Shown in pieces: positions 26,275 through 34,547 of a stretch of DNA of 64,000 bases. The notes under the pieces are model-generated. The model saw only the letters and a program-made list of their open reading frames with translations. It had not been told where the DNA came from and ran no database searches. Both the position numbers and the translations under genes were made by a program. Source of the DNA: an uncultured Clostridia bacterium (lineage in GTDB: Bacteria > Bacillota > Clostridia > Lachnospirales > Lachnospiraceae); contig CAMWKO010000010.1 in assembly GCA_947174885.1 (NCBI GenBank), positions 1 through 64,000 of the forward strand, given 5' to 3'. Each line of letters opens with the position of its first letter. Positions within the stretch are counted from its first letter, which is position 1.

Positions 26275-26303
26275 TTGACTTTTTATTTTAAAGTGAATAA
26301 ACT
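26275..26303 (+). promoter_or_regulatory. Promoter of the cysteine T-box leader
   Basis: TTGACT (26275-26280) and TAAACT (26298-26303) with a 17-base spacer, placing the RNA start near 26311, about 20 nt before the T-box stem I. Confidence 0.65.
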
Positions 26304-26310
26304 ATACCTG

Positions 26311-26566
26311 TTAAGAAAATATTTAAAGGCAATGATCGAAAAAGTAGTATTTATGACTTTATCAGAGAGTAGCTGTCAAGGCTGAAAGCAGTTATTATAG
26401 AAGTAGATATGAAGTGCATTCGTGAGCTGACTTGGTGAAAATTAATATTTAGCTGAGTACGTGGGAATACGTTATATTCATAAAGTGAAAGCTATGCTTT
26501 AATTAGAGTGGAACCGCGGATTTATTCGTCTCTTGTATATTTTATATATACAAGAGATTTTTTTTA
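26311..26566 (+). ncRNA. T-box leader, probably tRNA-Cys responsive
   Basis: The T-box sequence AGAGTGGAACCGCGG is at 26505-26519. Upstream lies the stem I region with AGAGAGTAGCTG and a specifier-loop candidate GAAG-TGC-ATTC at 26415-26417, where TGC is a Cys codon. Downstream is a strong terminator: TCTCTTGTATAT/ATATACAAGAGA (26529-26557) followed by eight T. Uncharged tRNA-Cys would stabilise the antiterminator and allow expression of cysE and probably cysS, which lie in the same direction. The codon assignment agrees with the gene content. Confidence 0.9.
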
Positions 26567-26882
26567 ACAGATTTTAATATCAGAATTATAATATAAAAAT
26601 ATTCAGAAGTTTCTATTATGATTAGGGAATCGAAAGCCCTTGCCGTAAGATATATTTGTGTATATCTACAAAGGTATTATCAACAGGCACTTCTGATTGA
26701 GGCAATAGGAGACAAAATGAATAAGTGCAAATTATATTAATATTAACTTACTAGGAAATATACAGCATATTTTTCATAATATATTATAAAAGATATTAGA
26801 GTTTCAAAATAGAAAATACGGAAACTCTAGAAAAGATATTATTGATAGGTTATTTTTTAACTTATGAAAGGAGCCTTGAAGA
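26567..26882 (+). other. Long leader between the T-box and cysE
   Basis: About 316 nt without a gene. It holds the short dispersed repeat copy 2 (26683-26711), which includes an AGGAG. After it, ATG at 26717 opens a 7-codon frame with one Cys codon (MNKCKLY, stop 26738-26740). It also holds a palindrome TAGAGTTTC/GAAACTCTA at 26797-26829 related to the arms of other intergenic elements. No second promoter is clear. Its function is unknown. Confidence 0.5.
26683..26711 (+). repeat. Short dispersed repeat that includes a ribosome binding site, copy 2
   Basis: ACAGGCACTTCTGATTGAGG then CAATAGGAG, matching 11213-11241 with 3 differences. Here it precedes only a 7-codon frame, so the gene start it once served may have been lost. 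Confidence 0.55.
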
Positions 26883-27536
26883 ATGAGTTTCTATAAATAT
26901 TTTAAAGAGGAAGCTGCTATAATCAGAGAAAGAGACCCGGCTATTAAGAGTAATTTAGAAGTACTGCTATATCCAAGCTTTTGGGCAATCAGAAAATATA
27001 GAAAAGCACATAAATATTATTTAAAGGGAAAGTATTTTAAAGCACGAAGAATATCACAAAAGGCAGCCAGAAAGACAGGTATTGAGATTCATCCCGGTGC
27101 AACTATAGGGAAAGGCTTATTTATTGACCATGGTCATGGAGTGGTTATAGGTGAAACTGCCGTAATAGGAAATAATGTTACGATTTATCAGGGAGTAACC
27201 CTTGGTGGTACCGGTAAAGAAAAGGGAAAGCGCCATCCTACTATTGAAGATAATGTTATGATAAGTGTGGGGGCAAAGGTTTTAGGCTCATTTACAATAG
27301 GAGAAAACAGTAAAATCGGTGCAGGAAGTGTGGTTTTAGCTGAAGTTCCTCCAAATTCAACAGTGGTAGGTGTACCCGGAAGAGTAGTAAAGCAGGATAA
27401 TGTCCGTATTCCAAGAAATGATATGGATCAGATACATCTGCCGGATCCTATTAAAAATGATATTGAGTGTCTGAGAGATGAAAACTTAAAGATACAGGAA
27501 ATATTAGATAAAATCTCTAAAAAGCTGGATATATAA
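26883..27536 (+). CDS. cysE: Serine O-acetyltransferase
   Basis: Acetylates serine with acetyl-CoA to O-acetylserine, the substrate of CysK. Residues 1-70 form the helical N-terminus, and then a left-handed beta-helix of hexapeptide repeats: GATIGKGLFIDHGHG (with the catalytic DHGHG), GETAVIGNNVTIYQGVTLGG, KRHPTIEDNV and KIGAGSVVL. Its 217 residues match the short clostridial/bacillar form. It ends in a coiled tail (IQEILDKISKKL). It lies behind the Cys T-box. The cysS gene follows after 184 nt that include a hairpin, so both are probably under cysteine control. Confidence 0.95.
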   Translation: MSFYKYFKEEAAIIRERDPAIKSNLEVLLYPSFWAIRKYRKAHKYYLKGKYFKARRISQKAARKTGIEIHPGATIGKGLFIDHGHGVVIGETAVIGNNVTIYQGVTLGGTGKEKGKRHPTIEDNVMISVGAKVLGSFTIGENSKIGAGSVVLAEVPPNSTVVGVPGRVVKQDNVRIPRNDMDQIHLPDPIKNDIECLRDENLKIQEILDKISKKLDI

Positions 27537-27656
27537 GACGTACTCTTTGAAAGTTTGTATATAATAATCTCAGAGTATTTATGAGTTTATAATAAAATAT
27601 AAATAATAAATATTTTTGAATGAAATATATAAGCATATGCTATTATATGCTAAAAG

Positions 27657-27696
27657 GCAGAAAATCTGGATATAAATTCAAAATATATTTTCTGCC
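27657..27696 (+). other. Intercistronic hairpin between cysE and cysS
   Basis: GGCAGAAAAT/ATTTTCTGCC makes a 10-bp stem, 24 nt before the cysS start, with no U-run. It may be an RNA processing or stability element, or a weak attenuator. Confidence 0.5.
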
Positions 27697-27720
27697 TATA
27701 ACAGATGAAAGGATATCAAA

Positions 27721-29139
27721 ATGAAAAATATAATTAACTTTTACAATACCCTTACAAGAAAGGTTGAAAATTTTGTACCAAATACAGATGGAAAGGTAAA
27801 TATGTATACATGTGGACCTACAGTATATCACTTTGCACACATTGGAAATCTTCGCAGCTATATTATGGAGGATGTATTGGAAAAAACTCTTAGATATGTT
27901 GGATATGATGTAAAACGTGTTATGAACATTACTGATGTGGGACATTTATCTTCAGATGCCGATACCGGAGAGGATAAAATGCTTAAAGGTGCAAAGCGGG
28001 AACATAAAACAGTAATGGAAATTGCAAAATTTTATACAGATGCTTTCTTTTCAGATATGGAAAAGCTTAATATTAAAATGCCGGATGTAGTAGAGCCTGC
28101 TACAAATTGTATTGATGAATTTATTAACATGGTATCTGTATTATTAGAAAAAGGATATGCCTATATTGCAGGCGAAAATGTATATTTTGATACTTCAAAG
28201 CTACAGGATTATTATGTATTTTCGAGTCAGTCAGAAAAAGAGCTTATGGTAGGTGTCCGTGAGGATGTGGAAGAAGATACAAACAAAAAGAATAAAAGCG
28301 ATTTTGTACTTTGGTTTACAAAATCAAAGTTTGAAAATCAGGAGCTTAAGTGGGACAGCCCATGGGGTGTAGGATATCCGGGATGGCATATTGAATGCTC
28401 GGCTATTTCCATTAAGCATTTAGGTGAATATATGGATATTCACTGTGGCGGTGTTGATAATATTTTCCCGCACCATACAAATGAAATTGCTCAGTCAGAA
28501 GCTTTTCTTGGACATAAGTGGTGTAATTACTGGTTCCATGTACATCATTTAAATGACAAGGAAGGAAAGATGAGTAAGTCTAAGGGAGAGTTTTTAACGG
28601 TTTCATTACTTGAGGAAAAGGGATATAATCCTTTAGTTTACAGGATGTTCTGTCTGCAGTCACATTACCGTAAGCCGCTGGAGTTTTCATTTGAAGTATT
28701 GGATAATATGGTAAATTCGTATGATAAGCTTACAAAGGCTATTGGCAGATTAAAGGATGAGGGCAAAATAGACATTGATGTATTCAATGAATACAGAGAG
28801 AAATTCGAGCAGGCACTCGCCAATGATTTAAATACTTCTATGTCTATTACCATAATATATGATTTGTTAAAGGCAGATACAAATGACAAGACAAAGCTGG
28901 AGCTGATTAAAAGCTTTGATTATGTACTTTCTTTGGGACTTACAGAGCTTGCTGGCAAGGAAGAGGAAAATAGTGTAGATGATGAATTACAAGCTTATAT
29001 TGAAGCTAAGATTGAGGAAAGAAAAGCTGCAAAGAAGGAAAAGGATTTTGCAAAAGCAGATGCCATCAGAAATGAATTAATGGAAAAAGGTATAGTTTTA
29101 GAGGATACAAGAGAAGGTACAAAATGGAAAAGGGCATAG
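27721..29139 (+). CDS. cysS: Cysteinyl-tRNA synthetase
   Basis: Class I aminoacyl-tRNA synthetase charging tRNA-Cys. The HIGH motif is in YTCGPTVYHFAHIGNLRS, with a zinc-ligand cysteine. A second zinc region, GWHIECSAIS and IHCGGVDNIFPHHTNE, and the KMSKSKGEF motif near residue 282 are present, followed by the DALR-type helical C-terminus. The 472-residue length is normal. The mrnC gene overlaps its 3' end by 16 nt in another frame, as in Bacillus, where the two genes are also adjacent. The start has a GAAAGGA site. Confidence 0.97.
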   Translation: MKNIINFYNTLTRKVENFVPNTDGKVNMYTCGPTVYHFAHIGNLRSYIMEDVLEKTLRYVGYDVKRVMNITDVGHLSSDADTGEDKMLKGAKREHKTVMEIAKFYTDAFFSDMEKLNIKMPDVVEPATNCIDEFINMVSVLLEKGYAYIAGENVYFDTSKLQDYYVFSSQSEKELMVGVREDVEEDTNKKNKSDFVLWFTKSKFENQELKWDSPWGVGYPGWHIECSAISIKHLGEYMDIHCGGVDNIFPHHTNEIAQSEAFLGHKWCNYWFHVHHLNDKEGKMSKSKGEFLTVSLLEEKGYNPLVYRMFCLQSHYRKPLEFSFEVLDNMVNSYDKLTKAIGRLKDEGKIDIDVFNEYREKFEQALANDLNTSMSITIIYDLLKADTNDKTKLELIKSFDYVLSLGLTELAGKEEENSVDDELQAYIEAKIEERKAAKKEKDFAKADAIRNELMEKGIVLEDTREGTKWKRA

Positions 29140-29576
29140 ATATCTACGGAATTATAAGTGAAAATATGGAGCTTGCGGATAATCCCATAGAAAGCTATTC
29201 ACCACTTACTCTTGCATATATTGGGGATGCAATATATGAAATAGTTGTCAGGACTATGGTGGTAAGTGAGGGAAATACCCAAGTGAATAAGCTCCATAAA
29301 AGAAGCAGTTCGCTTGTAAAGGCAGAAACTCAGGCTAGAATGATAAAACTCCTTATGGATGCGGACAAGCTTACAGAAGAGGAACTCAGCTACTATAAGA
29401 GGGGAAGAAATGCTAAATCATATACAAGTGCCAAAAATGCTTCAATTGGAGATTACAGGATTGCCACAGGCTTTGAAGCTCTGATGGGATATCTGTATAT
29501 TACAGGGCAGAGCAGCAGAATGATAAGCATTATTAAGGATGGACTCAAACTACTTGAAAATAGTGATATTGTGTAA
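29124..29576 (+). CDS. mrnC: Mini-ribonuclease III
   Basis: Small RNase III-fold nuclease without a double-stranded-RNA-binding domain, maturing 23S rRNA in Gram-positive bacteria. Catalytic motifs LAYIGDAIYEIVVR (Asp) and GDYRIATGFEALMGYLY (Glu) are intact; the 150-residue length fits. It overlaps cysS by 16 nt, so it is translated from within the cysS end. The rRNA methyltransferase gene rlmB follows after a repeat-filled gap, the same gene order as in Bacillus subtilis (cysS-mrnC-rlmB). Confidence 0.93.
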   Translation: MEKGIDIYGIISENMELADNPIESYSPLTLAYIGDAIYEIVVRTMVVSEGNTQVNKLHKRSSSLVKAETQARMIKLLMDADKLTEEELSYYKRGRNAKSYTSAKNASIGDYRIATGFEALMGYLYITGQSSRMISIIKDGLKLLENSDIV

Positions 29577-29644
29577 TTATGTAAGATGATGATAATATTG
29601 CTTAAGCATATTATAAAAATAGCAGTAAATGTTATAGAAAGATA

Positions 29645-29902
29645 AGAATATTTTGCAGAATATATAGCGTTTATGGAAATAAGAATGTTTTTTCAAAGTA
29701 TATAGCGTTTATGGAAATAAGAATATTTTGCAGAATATATAGCGTTTATGGAAATAAGAATGTTTTTCAAAGTATATAGCGTTTATGGAAATAAGAATAT
29801 TTTGCAGAGTATATAGCGTTTATAGAAATAGGAATGTTTTGCGGTGTATATAGTGATTATAGAAATAAGGATATTTTGCAAATTATATAGTTTTATAAAA
29901 AT
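29645..29902 (+). repeat. Minisatellite of about seven 37-bp units between mrnC and rlmB
   Basis: Units start at 29645, 29682, 29720, 29757, 29794, 29831 and 29868. Two unit types alternate: A reads AGAATATTTTGCAGAATATA and B reads AGAATGTTTTTTCAAAGTAT; both share TATAGCGTTTATGGAAATA. A-B-A-B-A suggests amplification of a 74-bp dimer, with units 6 and 7 diverging. There are no spacers, so it is not a CRISPR array. It contains frequent stops in all forward frames. Confidence 0.9.
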
Positions 29903-29949
29903 GTAGTTTATACAAAGAGCAGAATCAGGTTTGATTGGAGATTAATTTA

Positions 29950-30690
29950 ATGCGTTATGAAGAATTTACACTGGAGGGACGAAATGCAGTTTTAGAGGCT
30001 ATTCGTTCAGGGAAAACCATAGATAAGGTATTTGTATTGGATGGCTGTCATGATGGACCGGTCAATACTATTGTGAGGGAGGCTAAAAAGGGAGATACAA
30101 TAGTAAGCTATGTTTCAAAGGAACGGCTTGATAATATGTCAAAGACAGGACATCATCAGGGAGTTATTGCATATGCGGCAGCTTATGAATACGCAACAGT
30201 AGATGACATATTGGAAAATGCCAAAAGTAAAAATGAAGATCCCTTTATATTCATATTAGACGGTATTGAAGACCCTCATAATTTGGGAGCTATTATAAGG
30301 ACTGCAAACCTTGCGGGAGCTCACGGAGTTATTATTCCAAAGAGAAGAGCAGTTGGACTTACGGCGACAGTAGCCAGAACTTCGGCAGGTGCATTAAACT
30401 ATACTCCTGTAGCAAAGGTTACAAATATATCGGCTACTATTGAGGAGTTGAAAAAGCAGGGAATGTGGTTTGTATGTGCCGATATGGAGGGTGAAACCAT
30501 GTATAAGCTTAATTTAAAAGGCTCAATAGGACTTGTTATTGGTAATGAGGGAGAAGGTGTCAGCAGACTTGTAAAGGAAAAGTGTGATTTTATAGCTGCC
30601 ATACCGATGAAGGGAGATATAGATTCGCTTAATGCATCTGTGGCAGCAGGAGTGTTGGCATATGAGATTGTAAGACAGAGGATGAATTAG
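29950..30690 (+). CDS. rlmB: 23S rRNA 2'-O-ribose methyltransferase, TrmH/RlmB family
   Basis: SPOUT-fold methyltransferase modifying 23S rRNA. N-terminal substrate-binding domain (1-75, starts YEEFTLEGRNAVLEAI), then the catalytic domain with DGIEDPHNLGAIIRTANLAG (motif 1), VIGNEGEGVSRLV (motif 2) and IPMKGDIDSLNASVAAGVLAYE (motif 3, with the knot). It is 246 residues long from ATG 29950, chosen because TTGGAGA lies at the right distance; TTG 29935 in the same frame is less likely. The homologue in Bacillus, next to mrnC, has the same neighbours. Confidence 0.9.
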   Translation: MRYEEFTLEGRNAVLEAIRSGKTIDKVFVLDGCHDGPVNTIVREAKKGDTIVSYVSKERLDNMSKTGHHQGVIAYAAAYEYATVDDILENAKSKNEDPFIFILDGIEDPHNLGAIIRTANLAGAHGVIIPKRRAVGLTATVARTSAGALNYTPVAKVTNISATIEELKKQGMWFVCADMEGETMYKLNLKGSIGLVIGNEGEGVSRLVKEKCDFIAAIPMKGDIDSLNASVAAGVLAYEIVRQRMN

Positions 30691-30712
30691 GGATATAGGA
30701 GGTTTCGTTTTT

Positions 30713-31092
30713 ATACAATTTAAACCAGGCAGAGCGGATAACAGCCGGAAAATTAAATTAAAGGGAAAAAGTAAAGCAAGTCTGTTTGTCATGGGATTGG
30801 GGCAATTATTATATGGACAGATAGGTAAAGGAGTATTGTATCTTTCAATACTAATTTTAACTATTATCTATTTTGTAATCAGAGGGGCAAAGGATATTAC
30901 AGTTTTTTTACACTTGGAACTAAAAAAGCTGATCCGTGGCTTGGAATAGAGGGTGATAATTCCGTTGTAATGCTTTTAATGGGTATATTTGCATTTATAG
31001 TTTTAGCGTTTTTTATCTACTGCTATTTTGCAAATATAAGAGACATAAAAAATACTCAGAAACGTGTCGAAAATGGTGAAAATCCATTATGA
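30713..31092 (+). pseudogene. Frameshifted relic of a MalF-type sugar ABC permease (N-terminal part)
   Basis: The conceptual protein reads KASLFVMGLGQLLYGQIGKG then several membrane helices, then, after a frameshift in the T-run near 30900-30908, FFTLGTKKADPWLGIEG and a final helix with NIRDIKNTQ. It resembles the N-terminal third of the intact MalF at 54345 (SFLIMGLGNIVRKQFIKG). The core permease domain is missing and the start codon appears as ATA (30713) after a good AGGAGG. The TGA at 31090-31092 overlaps an ATG that opens the malG relic, so the old operon order survives. Confidence 0.8.
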
Positions 31093-31217
31093 AGACAACA
31101 CTTGTATTGGGGATGTTTCCGTCGTTTATGGGAATGATAGCAGTATATATACTGATGACACAGTTTGGTCTTATTAATAAGCTATGGGGACTTATATTAA
31201 TTTATAGTGCAGGTTAG
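31089..31217 (+). pseudogene. Internal fragment of a MalG-type sugar ABC permease
   Basis: 42 codons reading LVLGMFPSFMGMIAVYILMT and then GLINKLWGLILIYSAG, closely matching the central part of the intact MalG at 55714 (LGLFPGFMSMVAVYFILKALG). Most of the protein is missing on both sides, and a TAG follows at 31215-31217. With the malF relic it documents a second, lost, maltodextrin-type importer. A GC-rich stem (31221-31247) follows. Confidence 0.8.
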
Positions 31218-31220
31218 TGA

Positions 31221-31247
31221 TAGAGCAGGGATTAATTTCCTGCTCTA
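31221..31247 (+). terminator. Hairpin after the malFG relic
   Basis: TAGAGCAGG/CCTGCTCTA forms a 9-bp stem with a 9-nt loop; only a weak T-rich tail follows. It is probably the old operon terminator. Confidence 0.5.
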
Positions 31248-31882
31248 TAAATCATTTTCCGATTTATCTTAATCAGAATTATAATTGTTAAAGTATAAAT
31301 GAAACAAATAGTCTGTAAATTTTAAAATTATAGTGTAAAAAGAAGCTATATAAATGTAAAAAACAGATAATTTATAATTGACAACATATAATATTTGATA
31401 TAAAATAAAGATAATTAATGAGAGAGCTAAAGATGAGGTTAGAAAATAATATGGCATTGGTTATTGAATAATTTAGTACATATAATGATATTTGTACATA
31501 AAAGTTTGTTAAATCATTAATATCTATTTTTTAATTATTCCCTAAAGAAAATTCAATTTATATTACAGGAAAAAGATTCTAAATTACTTTATTGTTACAA
31601 GCAGTTTGTCAAGTGACGTGCTTTAAAGAGCTTTTGATAAATGCCTAAAGGGTTAAATTCCCACAGCATAGATGTGTAATAGGTTTGTTGAGGTGTATTT
31701 GACTGCTTTAGATTTAGTATATGAGAATATAGCAGGTAATTTAAGTATATACATTGGTACACTATAAGTGATAATAATATTCTGAAATTGATGTTATATT
31801 CTATGACAAATAGTAAGTTGAATAAGGATATATTATTAAGTCCTATGATATTAATTTGTAAGGCACAGGAGGAGGTAAGTGC
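31248..31882. other. AT-rich intergenic stretch of about 635 bp
   Basis: No credible gene. A promoter-like TTGACA (31378-31383) with TAAAAT (31401-31406) at 17-base spacing is the best start for the downstream protease gene, with a leader of about 470 nt. The frame ATG 31418 to TAA 31471 (17 codons) follows this promoter but lacks a ribosome binding site. Confidence 0.4.
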
Positions 31883-32989
31883 ATGAAGAAAAAAATTTAT
31901 TCGTTGTTTATGGTGTTAATTTTATATGCTGTATTTATATTTAATGATGTAAACGCTGCTGCATATAATATTAGTAATAACGATATAAGATTATTTTATG
32001 AAGAAATTATATCTGATGAAATAGAGGAATATGTTGATTGTTATGCAGACATATATTTATATTCATTGGGAGTAACGGATGAATATGATGTATTATCACC
32101 GTTTATTATATTTGATGTAGATAATTATAATAATCAGGAGGAAATATATTATTTTCCTTTGGCTATTGATGAAGATATTGAATACATAATGTCTGCATTT
32201 TATGTGGGAGAGGAGATAAATGCCTCTATTTCAAAAGAGTATGCCGTAGTTTTGGAGGATATTAATTATTATCAAAATGACAACTGTATACTGTATAGTG
32301 TTGAAGACAGCCTTGTAGCAGTTGATGAGAAAAATAATCAGAAAATATATTCAGAGGAGAACTATGAGAGAGTAGTTATATCAGAATTTTATAATTATGA
32401 CTATGCAGAAAAGCTTGGCTATATAGCTGATAATTACAGAAAAAACGGAGTAAAAGAAGCTTCGGATACAGATACGGCAGGAACTGGCTTTTCAACAAAA
32501 AATACATATGAATATATACTTGATATGAATAACAGAACTGCACCTCAGGGCTCGGAAAATATTTGCTGGGCAGCAACAATTGCAACAACGGTAAATTATT
32601 TGAGAAACACAACTAATGTTACGGCACATAAGGTTTGTGATGTAATTAACCACAGCTACAGGGAAGGAAGTCTTAGCGATATGGTAGATGCAATGTCATA
32701 TTACAGGCTGATTAATTATGGAATTACATATAATCAGATTAGCTTCGACAGAGTAGGAACTAATATACGTTCTGAATATCCGATTATGATGTGGGGTAAT
32801 TCAAGTAACGGCGGACTTGCACATGTTGTTACCATAATAGGATATAGTACATATGGTGGTATACAGCTTATAAAATTTTACAATTCAGCAACGGATGATA
32901 TAGAAAGTGCCAGCTATAATAGTGCCGGTACAAGGTATACAATGGGAAATGCAACATATACATGGGTTAATACATTATGTGCAAAATAA
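31883..32989 (+). CDS. Secreted papain-like cysteine protease with a propeptide
   Basis: 368-residue exported protein. The signal peptide is residues 1-25 (cleavage near VNA|AAY). A long acidic region (about 26-200) has no known domain and would serve as a propeptide. The catalytic domain shows the C1/C39/C47-type triad: the oxyanion Gln222 and nucleophile Cys228 in QGSENICWAA, His314 in GLAHVVTIIGY, and Asn334 in FYNSATDD. This preproenzyme layout with a mature domain of about 165 residues recalls staphopain. It has GGAGGAGG upstream. A membrane-anchored three-repeat protein gene starts 20 nt downstream and is likely co-transcribed. Peptidase substrate unknown; another papain-fold hydrolase role is possible. 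Confidence 0.8.
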   Translation: MKKKIYSLFMVLILYAVFIFNDVNAAAYNISNNDIRLFYEEIISDEIEEYVDCYADIYLYSLGVTDEYDVLSPFIIFDVDNYNNQEEIYYFPLAIDEDIEYIMSAFYVGEEINASISKEYAVVLEDINYYQNDNCILYSVEDSLVAVDEKNNQKIYSEENYERVVISEFYNYDYAEKLGYIADNYRKNGVKEASDTDTAGTGFSTKNTYEYILDMNNRTAPQGSENICWAATIATTVNYLRNTTNVTAHKVCDVINHSYREGSLSDMVDAMSYYRLINYGITYNQISFDRVGTNIRSEYPIMMWGNSSNGGLAHVVTIIGYSTYGGIQLIKFYNSATDDIESASYNSAGTRYTMGNATYTWVNTLCAK

Positions 32990-33009
32990 AGTAAAGGAGC
33001 GTGACCATT

Positions 33010-34089
33010 ATGCAAAAAAATGATAAAAATAAGTTAAAAGCAGTAATGCTTATGCTTTTACTCATACTTGTAATACTTTTATTGGTCTTATTGGTAATTA
33101 TAGGAGTAAAAGCCGGGAAAAAAGAGGCAAAATATGACAATTTATTAGAGGGAGCAGGCAGTATTAGTGCATGGAAGGGGGATGTTGAATATTCCTTATC
33201 TGATAAGGAAATGATAGACAGCTTAAATGATATGCTGAAAGATGCAGTTAAAGAGTCTGGATACCAATCAGAAATAGCAGGCGGGTATACATTAGAGTTA
33301 TACAATGGGGATACACTGATAGCCAGTGTATTTACAGGTAAAAAGGAAATTGTAGTTGCTAAAGAGGAGAATTATTACATTGTTGATGACAGCCATGAGA
33401 CAATATATAATGATATTAAAAGTATATACTTAAAAGTTGTGGAACAGAAATATGATAATTTATTAGAGGGAGCAGATAATATTAGTACATGGGAAGGGAA
33501 TGTTGAATATTCCTTATCTGATAGGGAAATAATAGATAGCTTAAATAACATGTTGGAAACTACAATTGAAAAGTCAGTATTTATATCTGAATTAACAACT
33601 GGGTATAAATTAGAGTTATACAATGGGGATACACTGATAGCCAGAGTATTTACAAATGGAAAAAAAATAGTAGTTGCTAAGGAGGAGGCTTATTATATTG
33701 TTGATGACAGTGATAATACGATATATAATAATATATATAATATATATTTGAAAATAATAGAGCATAAATATAGCAATTTATTATCGGATGCAGACAAAAT
33801 TATTGTAAATAATAAAGGTAATGAATATATTGCAACAGATATTGATTTAATTAATCAGTTAAATACAGTTTTGAGTGATGCAGATAAAATGTCAAATTAT
33901 TCATTTAAGCAGACGAGAGAGTATACATTAGAGGCATACACAGGAGATAAAAATATATGTAAAATATATGCAAACAGCGTAGAAATTGTTATTACAAAAG
34001 ATGGATATTATTATGTAATTGAAAATCAGAATAATGAAATATATGATAAGATCAAAGAAATATATCAAAGAATTATAAATGAAAGCTAG
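33010..34089 (+). CDS. Membrane-anchored protein with three tandem 106-residue repeats
   Basis: No family is recognised. Residues 11-33 are a single strongly hydrophobic helix after a lysine-rich cytoplasmic start. The rest, presumably extracellular, consists of three homologous repeats at residues 41-146, 147-252 and 253-359, each starting KYxNLL and ending near IYxKxxE. Repeats 1 and 2 are very close in protein and DNA (LELYNGDTLIAxVF shared exactly), repeat 3 has diverged. Each repeat seems to have an alpha/beta build of about four strands and two helices. ATG at 33010 is chosen because AAAGGAG is 9 nt upstream; the GTG at 33001 is too close. It lies directly behind the cysteine protease gene. 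Confidence 0.75.
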   Translation: MQKNDKNKLKAVMLMLLLILVILLLVLLVIIGVKAGKKEAKYDNLLEGAGSISAWKGDVEYSLSDKEMIDSLNDMLKDAVKESGYQSEIAGGYTLELYNGDTLIASVFTGKKEIVVAKEENYYIVDDSHETIYNDIKSIYLKVVEQKYDNLLEGADNISTWEGNVEYSLSDREIIDSLNNMLETTIEKSVFISELTTGYKLELYNGDTLIARVFTNGKKIVVAKEEAYYIVDDSDNTIYNNIYNIYLKIIEHKYSNLLSDADKIIVNNKGNEYIATDIDLINQLNTVLSDADKMSNYSFKQTREYTLEAYTGDKNICKIYANSVEIVITKDGYYYVIENQNNEIYDKIKEIYQRIINES

Positions 34090-34241
34090 GTAAGAAATTT
34101 ATGAATTTCAGAAGCAGAAATACATAAAATTTAGTATAGTAATATTAAGCTTTTACAAGTAAATATTCACAGGAACAAAAATACATGTATATGCTGTCTT
34201 GACAATTATTAAAATTTCTAGTATAGTACATTTGTTAAAAA

Positions 34242-34314
34242 GCTGGCATGGCACAGGAGGTAGCGCACTTCATTGGTAATGAAGAGGTCACGGGTTCGAC
34301 TCCCGTTGCTAGCT
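34242..34314 (+). tRNA. tRNA-Thr (anticodon GGT)
   Basis: 73-nt cloverleaf: acceptor GCTGGCA/TGCTAGC, anticodon stem CTTCA/TGAAG with loop TTGGTAA and GGT at 34275-34277, T arm ACGGG/CCCGT with TTCGACT. The D stem GCAC/GCGC has an A-C mismatch (A12 with C23, at 34264), where related genes have a pair. CCA is not encoded. A terminator follows. The mismatch leaves some doubt about full activity. Confidence 0.93.
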
Positions 34315-34342
34315 TTCACTAAATTATGGATATGCACAGAGA

Positions 34343-34386
34343 AAAACAGATATTATAGGAAATGATTCCTTTAATATCTGTTTTTT
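34343..34386 (+). terminator. Terminator after tRNA-Thr
   Basis: AACAGATATTATAGGAA and TTCCTTTAATATCTGTT form a long stem with an ATGA loop and run into TTTTTT. Confidence 0.88.
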
Positions 34387-34547
34387 ATTCTCGAGAGCAT
34401 TTGACAAGTAATGTGTTTGCACAAGCGTTTGAGTGTACAAATGTAGGTCAGAAATAAAAAACAAATGATTTAAAATGGAGATACCAGTCAGCCAGTCTTG
34501 ATAAAATTTATAATAGAGAACACAAAAGCTCAGGAGGTAATAGAAAA

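Noticed and set aside
29645-29902. Tandem repeats as a CRISPR array
   Set aside because: Units are contiguous 37-mers with no unique spacers, and no cas genes lie nearby.
33001-33003. GTG as start of the three-repeat protein
   Set aside because: It lies immediately after AAAGGAG with no spacing; ATG 33010 has proper spacing.
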